Source: Prado023 sp963788325
GTDB lineage: Bacteria > Actinomycetota > Actinomycetes > S36-B12 > CAIYMF01
NCBI GenBank assembly: GCA_963788325.1
Contig: CAWBGJ010000015.1
Span: 310,001 to 374,000, forward strand
Length of the DNA stretch: 64,000 nucleotides
Direction of reading: 5' to 3'
The number at the start of each line of letters is the position of its first letter. Positions within the stretch are counted from its first letter, which is position 1. Made by a program: the position numbers and the translations under genes. Below are positions 28,007 to 37,203 of the stretch, one piece after another. The notes beneath the pieces were generated by a model that made no database searches, was not told where the DNA came from, and saw only the letters and a list, made by a program, of their open reading frames with translations.

Positions 28007-29221
28007 CTACTTCTTGGAGCCCACGCTCCCGCGGCGCATGATCGAGGCCACCTCCTCGTTGAACACCTTCTGGATCATCGCCGAATCCAGCGTGCCCGAC
28101 ACCGTCTGGTACTTGCCCTCGGCCATCCCGACGCACACCCGGTGCCAGGCGGTGCCGACCGCCAGGGTCACTGTGCCGGCCACACCGCCGGTGATAGCGC
28201 CCCCCACGACGGTGCCCACGCCGGGCACGAGCTTGAGCAGTCCGGTGGCCGCAGCCCGGCCCGCCTGGGTGGTGACCGTGGTGGCCGCGAGGCTGGCCAC
28301 GGTGGCCCGCTGCAGGGGGATGTCGTAGAGGTTGGCGATCCGGGCCATCATGCTGATCTGGATCGGGACCAGCACCGCGGCGTCGGCGAACGGGATCGGG
28401 GTGAAGCCGGCTGCCGTGGCGGCGGCCGCGGCAGACCTCACCGCCTTCTCCGCCGCGGCAGCCTTGCGCGCAGGGTCGATCTTCTGGGCGGCGACCAGGG
28501 CGTCGGTGGCCTCCGCCGGAGCGCGGCGAAAGGAGGCATCGAGCAGATCGAGCAGCCCGTGCTGCTCAGCCCCCAGGAAGGGATCGGCCAGCGCGTTGAC
28601 CAGCACCGGGTGGCCGTCGTGGATCGGCAGGCCCATCGCCGTGACCTGATCGGCCATCGCGACTGCGTCCGGGGCCAGGTACAGCTGTCCCGCAGCATCC
28701 CGGCGACCCGGCACCTGGGTCAGCACGAGGATGACCGGCATGCCCAGGCCCGCCAGCTCCTTGATGAACGCCGCCTCGGTCTCCTCGAAACGCCGGTCGG
28801 GGGCTCGCACGCAGTACCAGGCCAGGTGCACCTGCTCGGCGAACGGCAGCGTGCGGGAGTTGTCGATGAACGCGCGCAACTCGTCGATCATCGCTGCGGT
28901 GTCCCGGCCGACCTCGAGGCCCTGGGTGTCGTAGATGCCCAACTTGCCGGTGCGGTGCACGTAGAGGTGGCTGCCCTGCGTGACCGGCCGCCCGATACCG
29001 GTGGCCGCCACGGACTCGCCGAAGATCGCGTTGACCAGCGTCGACTTGCCCACCCCGGTCTTGCCGAAGACCGCGAGGTTGAACCGCCCGATCGCCACCT
29101 CCGCCTCGGCGAACGCGGCCTCGAAGGCGGCCTGCGAGAACTCCGGGACCTTGCCCTGGCCCGTGGGCTGTCCGGTCGCGGGTGCAGGGGGCTGGGTGGG
29201 CCCGACCGGCGGCGTGCTCAC
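28007..29221 (-). CDS. membrane-associated GTPase (YcjF/DUF697-like)
   Basis: A 404-residue protein with a dynamin- or Era-like G domain and a C-terminal hydrophobic region. G1 is GKTGVGKST at 53-61, the switch Thr is in RPVTQGSH, and G3 is YDTQGLEVG. G4 is an unusual LTQVPGRRD in place of NKxD, so nucleotide specificity is not certain. After about residue 255 an Ala-rich helical part leads to DUF697-type segments (GLLKLVPGVGTVVGGAITGG) that probably sit in or on the membrane. It ends MRRGSVGSKK. It lies downstream of ispG with only four bases between. Confidence 0.85.
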   Translation of the reverse strand: MSTPPVGPTQPPAPATGQPTGQGKVPEFSQAAFEAAFAEAEVAIGRFNLAVFGKTGVGKSTLVNAIFGESVAATGIGRPVTQGSHLYVHRTGKLGIYDTQGLEVGRDTAAMIDELRAFIDNSRTLPFAEQVHLAWYCVRAPDRRFEETEAAFIKELAGLGMPVILVLTQVPGRRDAAGQLYLAPDAVAMADQVTAMGLPIHDGHPVLVNALADPFLGAEQHGLLDLLDASFRRAPAEATDALVAAQKIDPARKAAAAEKAVRSAAAAATAAGFTPIPFADAAVLVPIQISMMARIANLYDIPLQRATVASLAATTVTTQAGRAAATGLLKLVPGVGTVVGGAITGGVAGTVTLAVGTAWHRVCVGMAEGKYQTVSGTLDSAMIQKVFNEEVASIMRRGSVGSKK

Positions 29222-29225
29222 CGGA

Positions 29226-30380
29226 TCAGCCGACGGTCACCGAGGGGTCCCCGGTGACGTCCATCTCCTCGGCCAGGCGCATGGCCTCCTCGATCAGGGT
29301 CTCAACGATCATCGACTCCGGGACGGTCTTGATGACCTCGCCCTTGACGAAGATCTGCCCCTTGCCGTTGCCGGACTGGCCACGCCCAGGTCGGCCTCGC
29401 GGGCCTCCCCGGGACCGTTGACGACGCAGCCCATCACGGCCACGCGCAGCGGCACCTCCATGCCCTCCAATCCGGCGGTGACCTGTTCGGCGAGGGTGTA
29501 GACGTCGACCTGGGCCCGGCCGCACGAGGGGCAGGACACGATCTCCAGGCCGCGGCGCGCAGGTTCAGCGTCTCCAGGATCTGCAGGCCGACCTTGACCT
29601 CTTCGACCGGCGGGGCCGACAGCGACACGCGGATGGTGTCGCCGATCCCCTGGGCCAGCAGCGCACCGAACGCGACCGCCGACTTGATCGTGCCCTGGAA
29701 GGCCGGGCCGGCCTCGGTGACCCCCAGGTGCAGCGGGTAGTCGCAGGACTGCGACAGCAGCTCGTAGGCGCGGACCATGACGACCGGGTCGTGGTGCTTG
29801 ACCGAGATCTTGATGTCGCGGAAGCCGTGCTCCTCGAACAGCCCGGCCTCCCAGAGCGCGGATTCGACCAGGGCCTCCGGGGTGGCCTGCCGTACTTCTT
29901 GAGCAGCCGCTTGTCCAGCGAGCCCGCGTTGACGCCGATCCGGATCGAGATGCCGTGCGTCGCGCGCGGCCGCCGCGATCTCCTTGACCTTGTCGTCGAA
30001 GGCCTTGATGTTGCCCGGGTTCACCCGAACCGCCGGCGCAGCCCGCCTCGATGGCCGCGAACACGTAGTGCGGCTGGAAGTGGATGTCGGCGATCACCGG
30101 GATGCTGGACTTGCGGCGATGCTGGCAGCACGTCCGCGTCATCCTGGCTGGGGACGGCCACCCGGACGATCTGACACCCCGACGCGGTCAGCTCGGCGAT
30201 CTGCTGCAGGGTGCCGTTGACGTCGGCGGTCAGGGTGGTCGTCATCGACTGCACGCTCACCGGCGCATCGCCACCGACCACCACCGGATGCGTGGGGTGC
30301 TTGAGCAGGATCTGGCGGGTCGTCCGACGCGGGGCGAGGACGGGCGGGGGCAGGGCGGGCATACCGAGGTTGACAGACAT
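29226..30380 (-). pseudogene. ispG: 4-hydroxy-3-methylbut-2-enyl diphosphate synthase IspG, multiple frame breaks
   Basis: Iron-sulfur enzyme of the MEP isoprenoid pathway. Conserved pieces are all present but spread over three frames. The start MSVNLGMPALPPPVLAPRR runs to SQDDADVLPA. Breaks follow near 30115 (two bases lost), 30035 (one gained), 29965 and 29895 (opposite signs), 29560 and 29388. Between them lie KSSIPVIADIHFQPHY, NPGNIKAFDDKVKEI, IRIGVNAGSLDKRL in a third frame, SALWEAGLFEEHGFRDIKIS, and the cluster region SCPSCGRAQVDVYTLAE and MGCVVNGPGEARE. Overall the changes cancel modulo 3, giving a normal length of about 384 residues. Residues beside each break are well conserved. Lost bases are often in C or G runs, so errors are likely; an essential gene would not be expected to decay this way. 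Confidence 0.85.
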
Positions 30381-30480
30381 GGGTCAAGTATCGCCTCCCG
30401 TGCGCGAAACGGCGCAGCGCGCGGCCGTGCCCGGCCGACTGGCCCGCTGCCTCCGGTGTCAGACCCACGGGGGGGGCCGG

Positions 30481-31287
30481 TCAGTGCGCGGGGATCTCGC
30501 CCCTCGGATCGGCCGCACGGGAGCGCAGGAGCATCCGCACGCCGGAGTAGACCAGCAGGCCCGCGAACAGCAGCAGCGCGACCCGCTCGGGCAACCACTG
30601 GCCCAGGGCTGCCCCGACCAGGCCCGCCGGGGCACCGACCAGGCCGGCGATGAGTGCCACGTGCACGTCCACGAGGTGGTTGCGCAGGTTGGTCACGGTC
30701 GCGGTCAGGGCGGTGAAGATGACCACCACCAAACTGGTGCCGCGCGCCGTGTCCGCGTCACTGCCGGCCAGCAGGACCAGTCCCGGGACCAGCACGATCC
30801 CGCCGCCGACCCCGAGCAGGCCGGCCAGCACGCCGGCGGCCAGGCCGACCAGGAGCAGCAGGCCCGCCTCCCAGACGCCGCCGAGGCCACCGACCGGGCC
30901 CGCGCCACCACCGAGTACCAACCGGGCCGCGGTGGCGATGCTCAGGACGCCGAACCAGAACTGCAGTCGCGGGATCGGCGTGCGCGGCAGCAGCCGGGTG
31001 CCCCACTGGCCGCCCACCACGCCACCGATCACCAGCAGCAGGCCGGCCCCGAGGTCGACACTGCCGGTGAGGGCGTAGCCGGCCGCCGAGGCGGTCGCGA
31101 TGGGCACGATGGCCAACAGGCTCGTGGCGCTGGCGCGGCGTTGGTCCAGGGCGAACCAGGCGATGAGCAGGGGCACCATGATGATGCCCCCGCCCACGCC
31201 GAACAGCCCGGACAGCAGGCCGGCGGCCACCCCGATGCCACCTGCCCGCAGCCATGCCGGGGCGCCCGGCACGGTGTCCTCGGGCAT
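30481..31287 (-). CDS. TauE/SafE-family sulfite/anion permease
   Basis: A 268-residue membrane protein of the TauE/SafE (TSUP) family, which exports sulfite, sulfoacetate or related organic anions. Both halves carry the repeat signature: GLLSGLFGVGGGIIMVPLLI and GLLGVGGGIVLVPGLVLLAG. About eight transmembrane helices can be drawn. The ATG at 31287 is nine bases beyond the rip1 stop, so it is co-transcribed with dxr-rip1. It is an insertion between rip1 and ispG compared with the order I recall in mycobacteria. Confidence 0.88.
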   Translation of the reverse strand: MPEDTVPGAPAWLRAGGIGVAAGLLSGLFGVGGGIIMVPLLIAWFALDQRRASATSLLAIVPIATASAAGYALTGSVDLGAGLLLVIGGVVGGQWGTRLLPRTPIPRLQFWFGVLSIATAARLVLGGGAGPVGGLGGVWEAGLLLLVGLAAGVLAGLLGVGGGIVLVPGLVLLAGSDADTARGTSLVVVIFTALTATVTNLRNHLVDVHVALIAGLVGAPAGLVGAALGQWLPERVALLLFAGLLVYSGVRMLLRSRAADPRGEIPAH

Positions 31288-31295
31288 CGGGTGGC

Positions 31296-32660
31296 TCAGC
31301 CGAACAGGGAGATCGGGTTGATGATGTCGGCGAGGATGACCACGCTGGACACCGCGACCAGCAGGACCCCGAACCCGTAGGACAGCGGCAGCAGCCGGGA
31401 GACGTCCACCGGACCCGGATCGGCCGCACCGCGCCAACGGGCCAGGGTGCGCCGGCCGCCCTCGTACAGCGCGCCGGCCACGTGCCCACCGTCCAGCGGC
31501 AGGACCGGCAACAGGTTGAACAGGAACAGGAACAGGTTCAGGCTTGCCATCAGGCTCAGCAGGATCGCGAACTTGGACTTGACCGGCTCGTCGGCGGCCA
31601 CGACCTCACCGGAGATCCGACCGACGCCCACGACGCTGACCGGGCTCTCGGGGTCGCGCTCGTTGCCCTGCACCATGTCCTGCGCCAGCTCGTACACGCG
31701 CACCGGCAGCGACAGCAGTGCCTGGCCGCTGCGCACCGCGACATCCCACATGACCACCGGGACCTGCCCGATGGGTTGGGCGACGTACTGCGACTGCGGC
31801 ACCACGCCGATGTACCCGGTGGCCACGATCTCGTCGCCGACCGTCCCGTCCTCGGTGAGCACCGGGCGGTAGGCGGTGGCCATGGCCACCTCCACCTCCC
31901 GCGCCCCACTGGGACCCTCGACCCCGAGGACGACGTCCTGACCGGGGCTGGCCCGCGTCACCTCCGTCAGCTGGCTCCACTCCTGGACCGGCATCCCGTT
32001 GATGGACGTGATCCGGTCACCGGCGACCAGGCCCGCCGTCACCGCTGGGGAGACCGGGTCTGCGTCGGTGCACTGCGCCTCGGCCCGGCCGGCACCGGGA
32101 TCGGCCACGGCCGCCTGCGCCGCCTCGCGCGAGGCCATCACCGAAGGCACGCACTGACCGACCTCAGCGACAGTGGTGGTCGGGGTGGGGATCCCGATCC
32201 CGACCATGAGGAGGGTGAACATGAGCGCAGCCAGGATGAGGTTCATCGTGGGCCCACCGAGCATGACCGTCACCTTGCGCGGGGCGCTCAGGCGGTAGAA
32301 CAGCCGCTGCTCGTCGCCGGGCTGGACCTCCTCCCAGGCGATCGAGCGCGCCTCCTCGGCCAGGGCCTGGAACCGTCCGGTGGTCCCACGTCCCGCGGTG
32401 CCCTCCGGCGCGCCGTGCGGCGGTGGGTACATCCCGATCATCCGGATGTAGCCGCCCAGCGGGATCCACTTCACGCCGTACTCGGTCTCCCGGCCGTGCT
32501 TGGACCACAGGGTCGGCCCGAACCCGACCATGTACTGGGGCACTCGGACGCCGAACCGCTTGGCCGGCACGAGGTGCCCTACCTCGTGCAGGCCGATCGA
32601 CAGGCCCACCCCGATGATCGCCAGGACGATCCCCAGCACGAACAGCATGGCGTCCATCAA
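31296..32660 (-). CDS. rip1: site-2 intramembrane protease Rip1 (RseP family)
   Basis: A 454-residue M50 metalloprotease that cleaves anti-sigma factors and other membrane proteins inside the membrane. The zinc motif HEVGH is at 25-29 in the first helix. The second site is LDGGH at 389-393 in helix three. Between them is a PDZ domain (ITSINGMPVQEWSQLTEV). The start overlaps the dxr stop by four bases, so the two genes are translationally coupled. The frame is intact, in contrast to dxr and ispG around it. Confidence 0.94.
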   Translation of the reverse strand: MMDAMLFVLGIVLAIIGVGLSIGLHEVGHLVPAKRFGVRVPQYMVGFGPTLWSKHGRETEYGVKWIPLGGYIRMIGMYPPPHGAPEGTAGRGTTGRFQALAEEARSIAWEEVQPGDEQRLFYRLSAPRKVTVMLGGPTMNLILAALMFTLLMVGIGIPTPTTTVAEVGQCVPSVMASREAAQAAVADPGAGRAEAQCTDADPVSPAVTAGLVAGDRITSINGMPVQEWSQLTEVTRASPGQDVVLGVEGPSGAREVEVAMATAYRPVLTEDGTVGDEIVATGYIGVVPQSQYVAQPIGQVPVVMWDVAVRSGQALLSLPVRVYELAQDMVQGNERDPESPVSVVGVGRISGEVVAADEPVKSKFAILLSLMASLNLFLFLFNLLPVLPLDGGHVAGALYEGGRRTLARWRGAADPGPVDVSRLLPLSYGFGVLLVAVSSVVILADIINPISLFG

Positions 32661-33860
32661 CCAACCCCCGACCTGATCAGTTCCCGGGCCCGTGCGCGGG
32701 CCCAGCCATCGGCCGCGTTCACGGCCGCCACGCTGAAGTCCGACCCCACGATGGGCGTGTGCTCGCCCAGCACGGCCTCGATCGTGTCCACGATCCCCAG
32801 GAAGGACAGGGCGCCGGCCCGGAAGGCCTCGACAGCCTCCTCGTTGGCCGCGTTGAGGACGGCGGGCGCCGTGCCGCCGGCTGCACCCGCGGCCCGGGCC
32901 AGCCGGACGGCCGGGAACGCCGCGTCGTCGAGGGGCTCGAACATCCAGGTGTGCGCCGTGGTCCAGTCACAGGCGGGCGCCGCGTCGGGGATCCGCTCGG
33001 GCCAGCCCAGGCCCAGCGCGATCGGCAGCCGCATGTCCGGCGGGCTGGCCTGGGCCAGCGTCGAGCCGTCGACGAACTTCACCATCGAGTGCACCACCGA
33101 CTGCGGGTGGACCATCACGTCGATCCGGTCCATGGGCACGTCGAACAGCAGGTGCGCCTCGATCACCTCGAGGCCCTTGTTGACCAGGGTCGCGGAGTTG
33201 ATCGTGATCACCGGGCCCATCGACCAGGTCGGGTGCGCCATCGCCTGCTCGGGGGTGACCTCGGCCAGCTCCGCCCGGGTGCGCCCGCGGAACGGCCCGC
33301 CGCGACGCGGTGAGCACCAGCCGGCCGACCTCGTCAGCGCCCGCCCGCCGCGCAGGCACTGGGCCAGCGCGGAGTGCTCGGAGTCGACCGGGACGATCTG
33401 CCCGGGTGCTGCCGCGGCCGTGACCAGCGGCCCGCCGATGATCAGCGACTCCTTGTTGGCCAGGGCCAGCCGATGGCCCGCGGCCAGCGCCGCCAGGGTG
33501 GGGGCCAGGCCCGACCGCGCCGGTCATGCCGTTGAGGACCACGTCACACGGACTGCCCGCGAGTTCCACGGCTGCCTGTGGACCGGCCAGAACCTGCGGA
33601 CGCCGGCCCGCTGGCAGCGCGTGGGCCAGCGCGGGCTCCAGCTCCGCAGCCCTGTCGGCCTGGGCGACTGCGACCCGGGGCACGTCGAAGGCCGCCGCCT
33701 GCTCGGCCAGGAGGGTGACATTGCCGCCGCCTGCTGCGAGCCCGACGACCCGGAAGCGGTCCGGATTGCGCGCCATGACATCGAGGGCCTGGGTGCCGAT
33801 CGAGCCGGTGCTGCCCAGGAGGACGACGTCCCGGCGCGCGGTACTGGGAGCCGGGATCAT
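32657..33860 (-). pseudogene. dxr: 1-deoxy-D-xylulose 5-phosphate reductoisomerase Dxr, three frame breaks
   Basis: MEP-pathway enzyme that makes 2-C-methylerythritol 4-phosphate using NADPH. It starts MIPAPSTARRDVVLLGSTGS with the nucleotide-binding LGSTGSIG. The frame breaks near 33509 (after GMTGAVG), near 33338 and near 33303. The expected LANKESLIIGGPLV and VPVDSEHSALAQCLRGGRA lie in a second frame, with RLVLTASGGPFRGRT split. After 33303 the frame is open to the end (HPTWSMGPVITINSATLVNK through NAANEEAVEAF). The net change is one base; the corrected length is about 400 residues, normal for Dxr. The stop overlaps the rip1 start by four bases. Confidence 0.87.
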
Positions 33861-34212
33861 GGCGCCATTGTCCCCGATCCGCCGGCTTCGGGCGCGCACG
33901 GACCCGCGCCCACCCCGGGCGGGCCGCCCCGGCCGACTCGAGGGGCCGCGACAGCCCTCCGAGGACGCGCTGCGACGACGGATTCAGTGGCCAGACCCCT
34001 CCACCAGTGCGGATCACTCATGGATCCGGCCATTTCGGGCACCATCCGGGCCGCCGGTCCATGATCGCGTCGGCGCGCCCGGGCGCGTACCCTGTCCTCC
34101 AGACCACGCCGTCCACGCAGTCCACGGCGCGGGCTGCCGCGCTCGTGCGCGGGCGCCCGAACACCGGGCCCGACCAGGGCCCTAGGACTCCTGCGAAGCA
34201 GAGGAAGCCCCG
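33861..34212. other. intergenic region between divergent dxr and gabT
   Basis: A 352-base stretch with no credible gene. It should hold the promoters for dxr-rip1 (left) and gabT (right). A TACCCT at about 34088 could be a -10 element for gabT, but I see no convincing -35. Confidence 0.5.
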
Positions 34213-35581
34213 ATGAGCCTCGACGCCGCCCTGACCACCGGTGGACCCACGCTCCCGCAGGAGCGTCGCCTGGTGACCGCGATCCCCGGACCCCGCAGTG
34301 TCGAGCTGCAGGCGCGGCGCACCGCCGCGGTGTCGGCCGGAGTGGGCGGCACCCTTCCGGTGTTCATCACCCGGCCGGCGGCGGCGTGCTGGTCGACGTC
34401 GACGGCAACTCGCTGATCGACCTCGGCTCCGGCATCGCGGTCACCACCGTCGGCAACGCCGCCCCCAGGGTGGTCGCGCGTGACCCGAGCAGGTCGCCGA
34501 GTTCACCCACACCTGCTTCATGGTCACCCCGTACGAGGGCTACGTCGCGGTCTGCGAGCAGCTCAACGAGCTGACCCCCGGCGACCACGAGAAGCGCTCG
34601 GCGCTGTTCAACTCCGGCGCCGAGGCCGTCGAGAACGCGGTCAAGATCGCCCGGCACGCACACCGGCCGGCACGGCGGTCGTCGCGTTCGACCACGCCTA
34701 CCACGGCCGCACCAACCTGACGATGGCGCTGACCGCCAAGAACATGCCCTACAAGCACGGCTTCGGCCCGTTCGCCCCCGAGGTCTACCGGGTGCCGATG
34801 TCCTACCCGTTCCGCGACCCGAGCTGCTCTGGCGGCGCGCAGGCCGCCGCCCGCGCGCATCAGCCGTGATCGACAAGCAGATCGGCGCGGACAACGTGGC
34901 CGCGATCATCATCGAGCCGATCCAGGGCGAGGGCGGCTTCATCGTGCCGGCCGACGGGCTTCCTGCCCGCGCTGGCCGACTGCTGCCCGCGCCAACGGGA
35001 TCGTGTTCATCGCCGACGAGATCCAGACCGGCTTCGGCCGCACCGGCGACTGGTTCGCCTGCGAGCACGAGGGCGTCGTGCCCGACCTGATCACCACCGC
35101 CAAGGGCATCGCCGGCGGGCTGCCGCTGGCCGCGGTCACCGGCCGCGCCGAGATCATGGACGCCGTGCACGCCGGCGGCCTCGGCGGCACCTACGGCGGC
35201 AACCCGGTCGCCTGCGCGGCCGCGCTCGGCGCACTCGAGGACGATGCGCGAGCACGACCTGACTGCCGCGGCCCGGCGGATCGGCGACATGATGCTACCC
35301 GCGACTGCAGGCGCTGGCCGCGGCGCTCCGGACGTGATCGGCGACGTCCGCGGCCGCGGCGCGATGATCGCCGTCGAGCTCGTCAAGCCCGGGCACCAGC
35401 GAGCCCGACGCCGGCCGCCACCGCTGCCATCGCCAAGGCCTGCCACGCCCAGGGCGTGGTCGTGCTGACCGCCGGCACCTACGGCAACGTGCTGCGCTTC
35501 CTGCCGCCGCTGTCGATGCCCGAGGACCTGCTCGCCGAGGCGCTGGACATCATCGACGCCGCGGTGCTGGGCCAGGGCTGA
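34213..35581 (+). pseudogene. gabT: 4-aminobutyrate aminotransferase GabT, about ten frame breaks
   Basis: PLP enzyme that moves the amino group of GABA to 2-oxoglutarate. The family sequence is complete when frames are joined: start MSLDAALTTGGPTLPQERRL, then GGVLVDVDGNSLIDLGSGIA, LFNSGAEAVENAVKIAR, AAIIIEPIQGEGGF, VFIADEIQTGFGR, the Lys in ITTAKGIAGGLPLAAVTG, and an end EDLLAEALDIIDAAVLGQG. At least ten single-base gains or losses occur, for example near 34372, 34485-34495, 34670, 34835, 34955, 34990, 35245, 35300, 35325 and 35390. The corrected length is about 455 residues, normal for the family. The mixed signs and intact residues point to poor sequence here rather than age; if real, the gene is dead. 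Confidence 0.86.
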
Positions 35582-35615
35582 TTGACCCGGGCGGGGGCTG
35601 ATTCGCATGGGCGAG

Positions 35616-35831
35616 TCAGCGGGTCGCGACCTGCAGGAGGGTCAGGGCCCCGAACACCACCGTCAGGATCACCATGGTCCGCCGCGCCCCGGCGCCCTCG
35701 TGGCTCATGCTCGTCAGTGCGATGGACAGGCCGAAGAAGATCGTCATCCCCGAGGTCAGCGCGAGCACGCCGCCAGTGAACCACGCCGACCAGGGTTCAC
35801 CTGCCGGTTCGGGCCCACGAGGTGACAGCAT
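35616..35831 (-). CDS. 71-residue membrane protein of unknown function
   Basis: An open frame from the ATG at 35831. The short N-terminus (MLSPRGPEPAGEPW) is followed by two transmembrane helices, about 17-40 (TGGVLALTSGMTIFFGL) and 53-69 (MVILTVVFGALTLLQ), joined by a short polar loop SMSHEGAGARR. Its start codon is only six bases from the proposed start of the divergent radical SAM gene. I do not recognise the family. Confidence 0.65.
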   Translation of the reverse strand: MLSPRGPEPAGEPWSAWFTGGVLALTSGMTIFFGLSIALTSMSHEGAGARRTMVILTVVFGALTLLQVATR

Positions 35832-35837
35832 GGAGGT

Positions 35838-37166
35838 GTGGGTGGCACCCGCGTCGGGTTGCGCCCGGAGGAGGTCGTCGGTCTCGCCGATGGGACGACC
35901 CTCGGGGCCTACCTCCATGTGCCGTTCTGCTCGCGGATCTGTCCGTTCTGTCCCTACAACAAGGTCCTCCCCCGCGGTGACCAACCCGGCGACTACTTCT
36001 CGGCGCTGGGCCAGGAGGTGGACCGGTACCTCGCAGCGGGCGCTGCCGGGGCCACCGGGTTCACGTCGCTGTACGTCGGCGGGGGGACGCCCACCCTCTT
36101 CCCCGACGATCTCGCGCCCATCGTCGCCCGCATGCCGGTGTCCGGGGTCCGCGCGATCGAGGTCCTGCCCACGCACGCCACGCCCGCTCGCTTGGCGGGA
36201 CTCGCGGCAGCCGGATTCGACGCCGTCAGCATCGGCGCCCAGTCGTTCTCAGACGAGGTGCTGCGCAGGCTGCGTCGCCCCCATGATGCCCAGCAGGCGC
36301 GCGCCGCGGTCGGGGCGGCCGTCGGCAGGTTCGCCCTGGTCGATGTGGACCTGATCATCGACGTCGAGCTCGACGACCGACTGGGCGGGACGTTCCTGCG
36401 CGACCTCGTCGCCTGCTTCAAGCTGGGCGCCGACCAGGTGTCGACCTATCCGTTGATGCGCTTCGGCTACACCCCGTTCGGAGCGGCCCGCCACGACCGC
36501 CGCCGCGAGCACGAGACGCTGGCCCGGGCGACCCGACTGGCGAACGCGCACGGCTACGAGCGCCGCTCGGTCTGGACGTTCAACCGCAGGACCTCGCCGA
36601 CCTACACCTCGATCACCCGCCGGCGCTTCCTCGGGATGGGTGCGGGGTCGGCCTCCTTCCTCGGCCGGGACTTCCTGGTCAACCACTTCGGCGTGCAGAC
36701 CTACATCGACTCGACGGCAGCCGGGGGGCTGCCGGTAGCACGCCGGCTGCACCTGGGCGCGCTCGGCGGACTGGCCTACGACGCGTTCTGGGCGGCCTAC
36801 GCAGGGCAGGTGGACCCCGGTGCACTCGTGGGCCCCGGTGGAGCTCGGTCGCGAGTGGCCGAGGACATGCTCGACGGTGCACTCGCGGTGTTGGCGCGCG
36901 CCGGATTGGTGCGCCGGGACGGCGTGTCCTACCGCCTCACCGAGCGGGGCTTCGACGCCTACCACGACCTGGAGCGCGCGGTCACCTATCAGCTGATCGA
37001 GCCGCTATGGGCGCAACTGCTCCGTGAGCACGCCCAGGAGGACGCCCCTGCGAGCTGGGCAGCTCCGGGCGATGCCCGATCGCCGGTGCTGTGGCGGTTG
37101 ATCAGCGCCCTGCTCGAACGACCCACCGAGCCGACCAGCGCGATCAGCGTCGGGCTTGCGCGCTGA
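35838..37166 (+). CDS. HemW-like radical SAM protein
   Basis: A 442-residue radical SAM enzyme related to HemW and the coproporphyrinogen III oxidase-like proteins. The cluster cysteines are 31, 35 and 38 in HVPFCSRICPFCPYNK, followed by the SAM-binding LYVGGGTPTLFPDDL and the QSFSDEVLRRLRRPHD region shared with HemW. After about residue 290 a HemW-type C-terminal part follows (LTERGFDAYHDLERAV). The CPFCPYNK form and the sequence after it differ from housekeeping HemW, so a heme chaperone or a specialised heme-use (HutW-like) role are both possible. The GTG at 35838 has its GGAGG only one base away, so the true start may be later (TTG at 35859). Confidence 0.82.
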   Translation: MGGTRVGLRPEEVVGLADGTTLGAYLHVPFCSRICPFCPYNKVLPRGDQPGDYFSALGQEVDRYLAAGAAGATGFTSLYVGGGTPTLFPDDLAPIVARMPVSGVRAIEVLPTHATPARLAGLAAAGFDAVSIGAQSFSDEVLRRLRRPHDAQQARAAVGAAVGRFALVDVDLIIDVELDDRLGGTFLRDLVACFKLGADQVSTYPLMRFGYTPFGAARHDRRREHETLARATRLANAHGYERRSVWTFNRRTSPTYTSITRRRFLGMGAGSASFLGRDFLVNHFGVQTYIDSTAAGGLPVARRLHLGALGGLAYDAFWAAYAGQVDPGALVGPGGARSRVAEDMLDGALAVLARAGLVRRDGVSYRLTERGFDAYHDLERAVTYQLIEPLWAQLLREHAQEDAPASWAAPGDARSPVLWRLISALLERPTEPTSAISVGLAR

Positions 37167-37203
37167 TCGGCCGACGGCCCGGCACACTCGGTCGGGTCGG
37201 ACC

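Noticed and set aside
31254..34064. A 936-codon + strand frame across rip1 and dxr
   Set aside because: Shadow of the - strand genes; no recognisable domain.
29226..35581. Programmed frameshifting in ispG, dxr or gabT
   Set aside because: Too many sites, mixed signs, and no slippery heptamer or stimulatory structure common to them.
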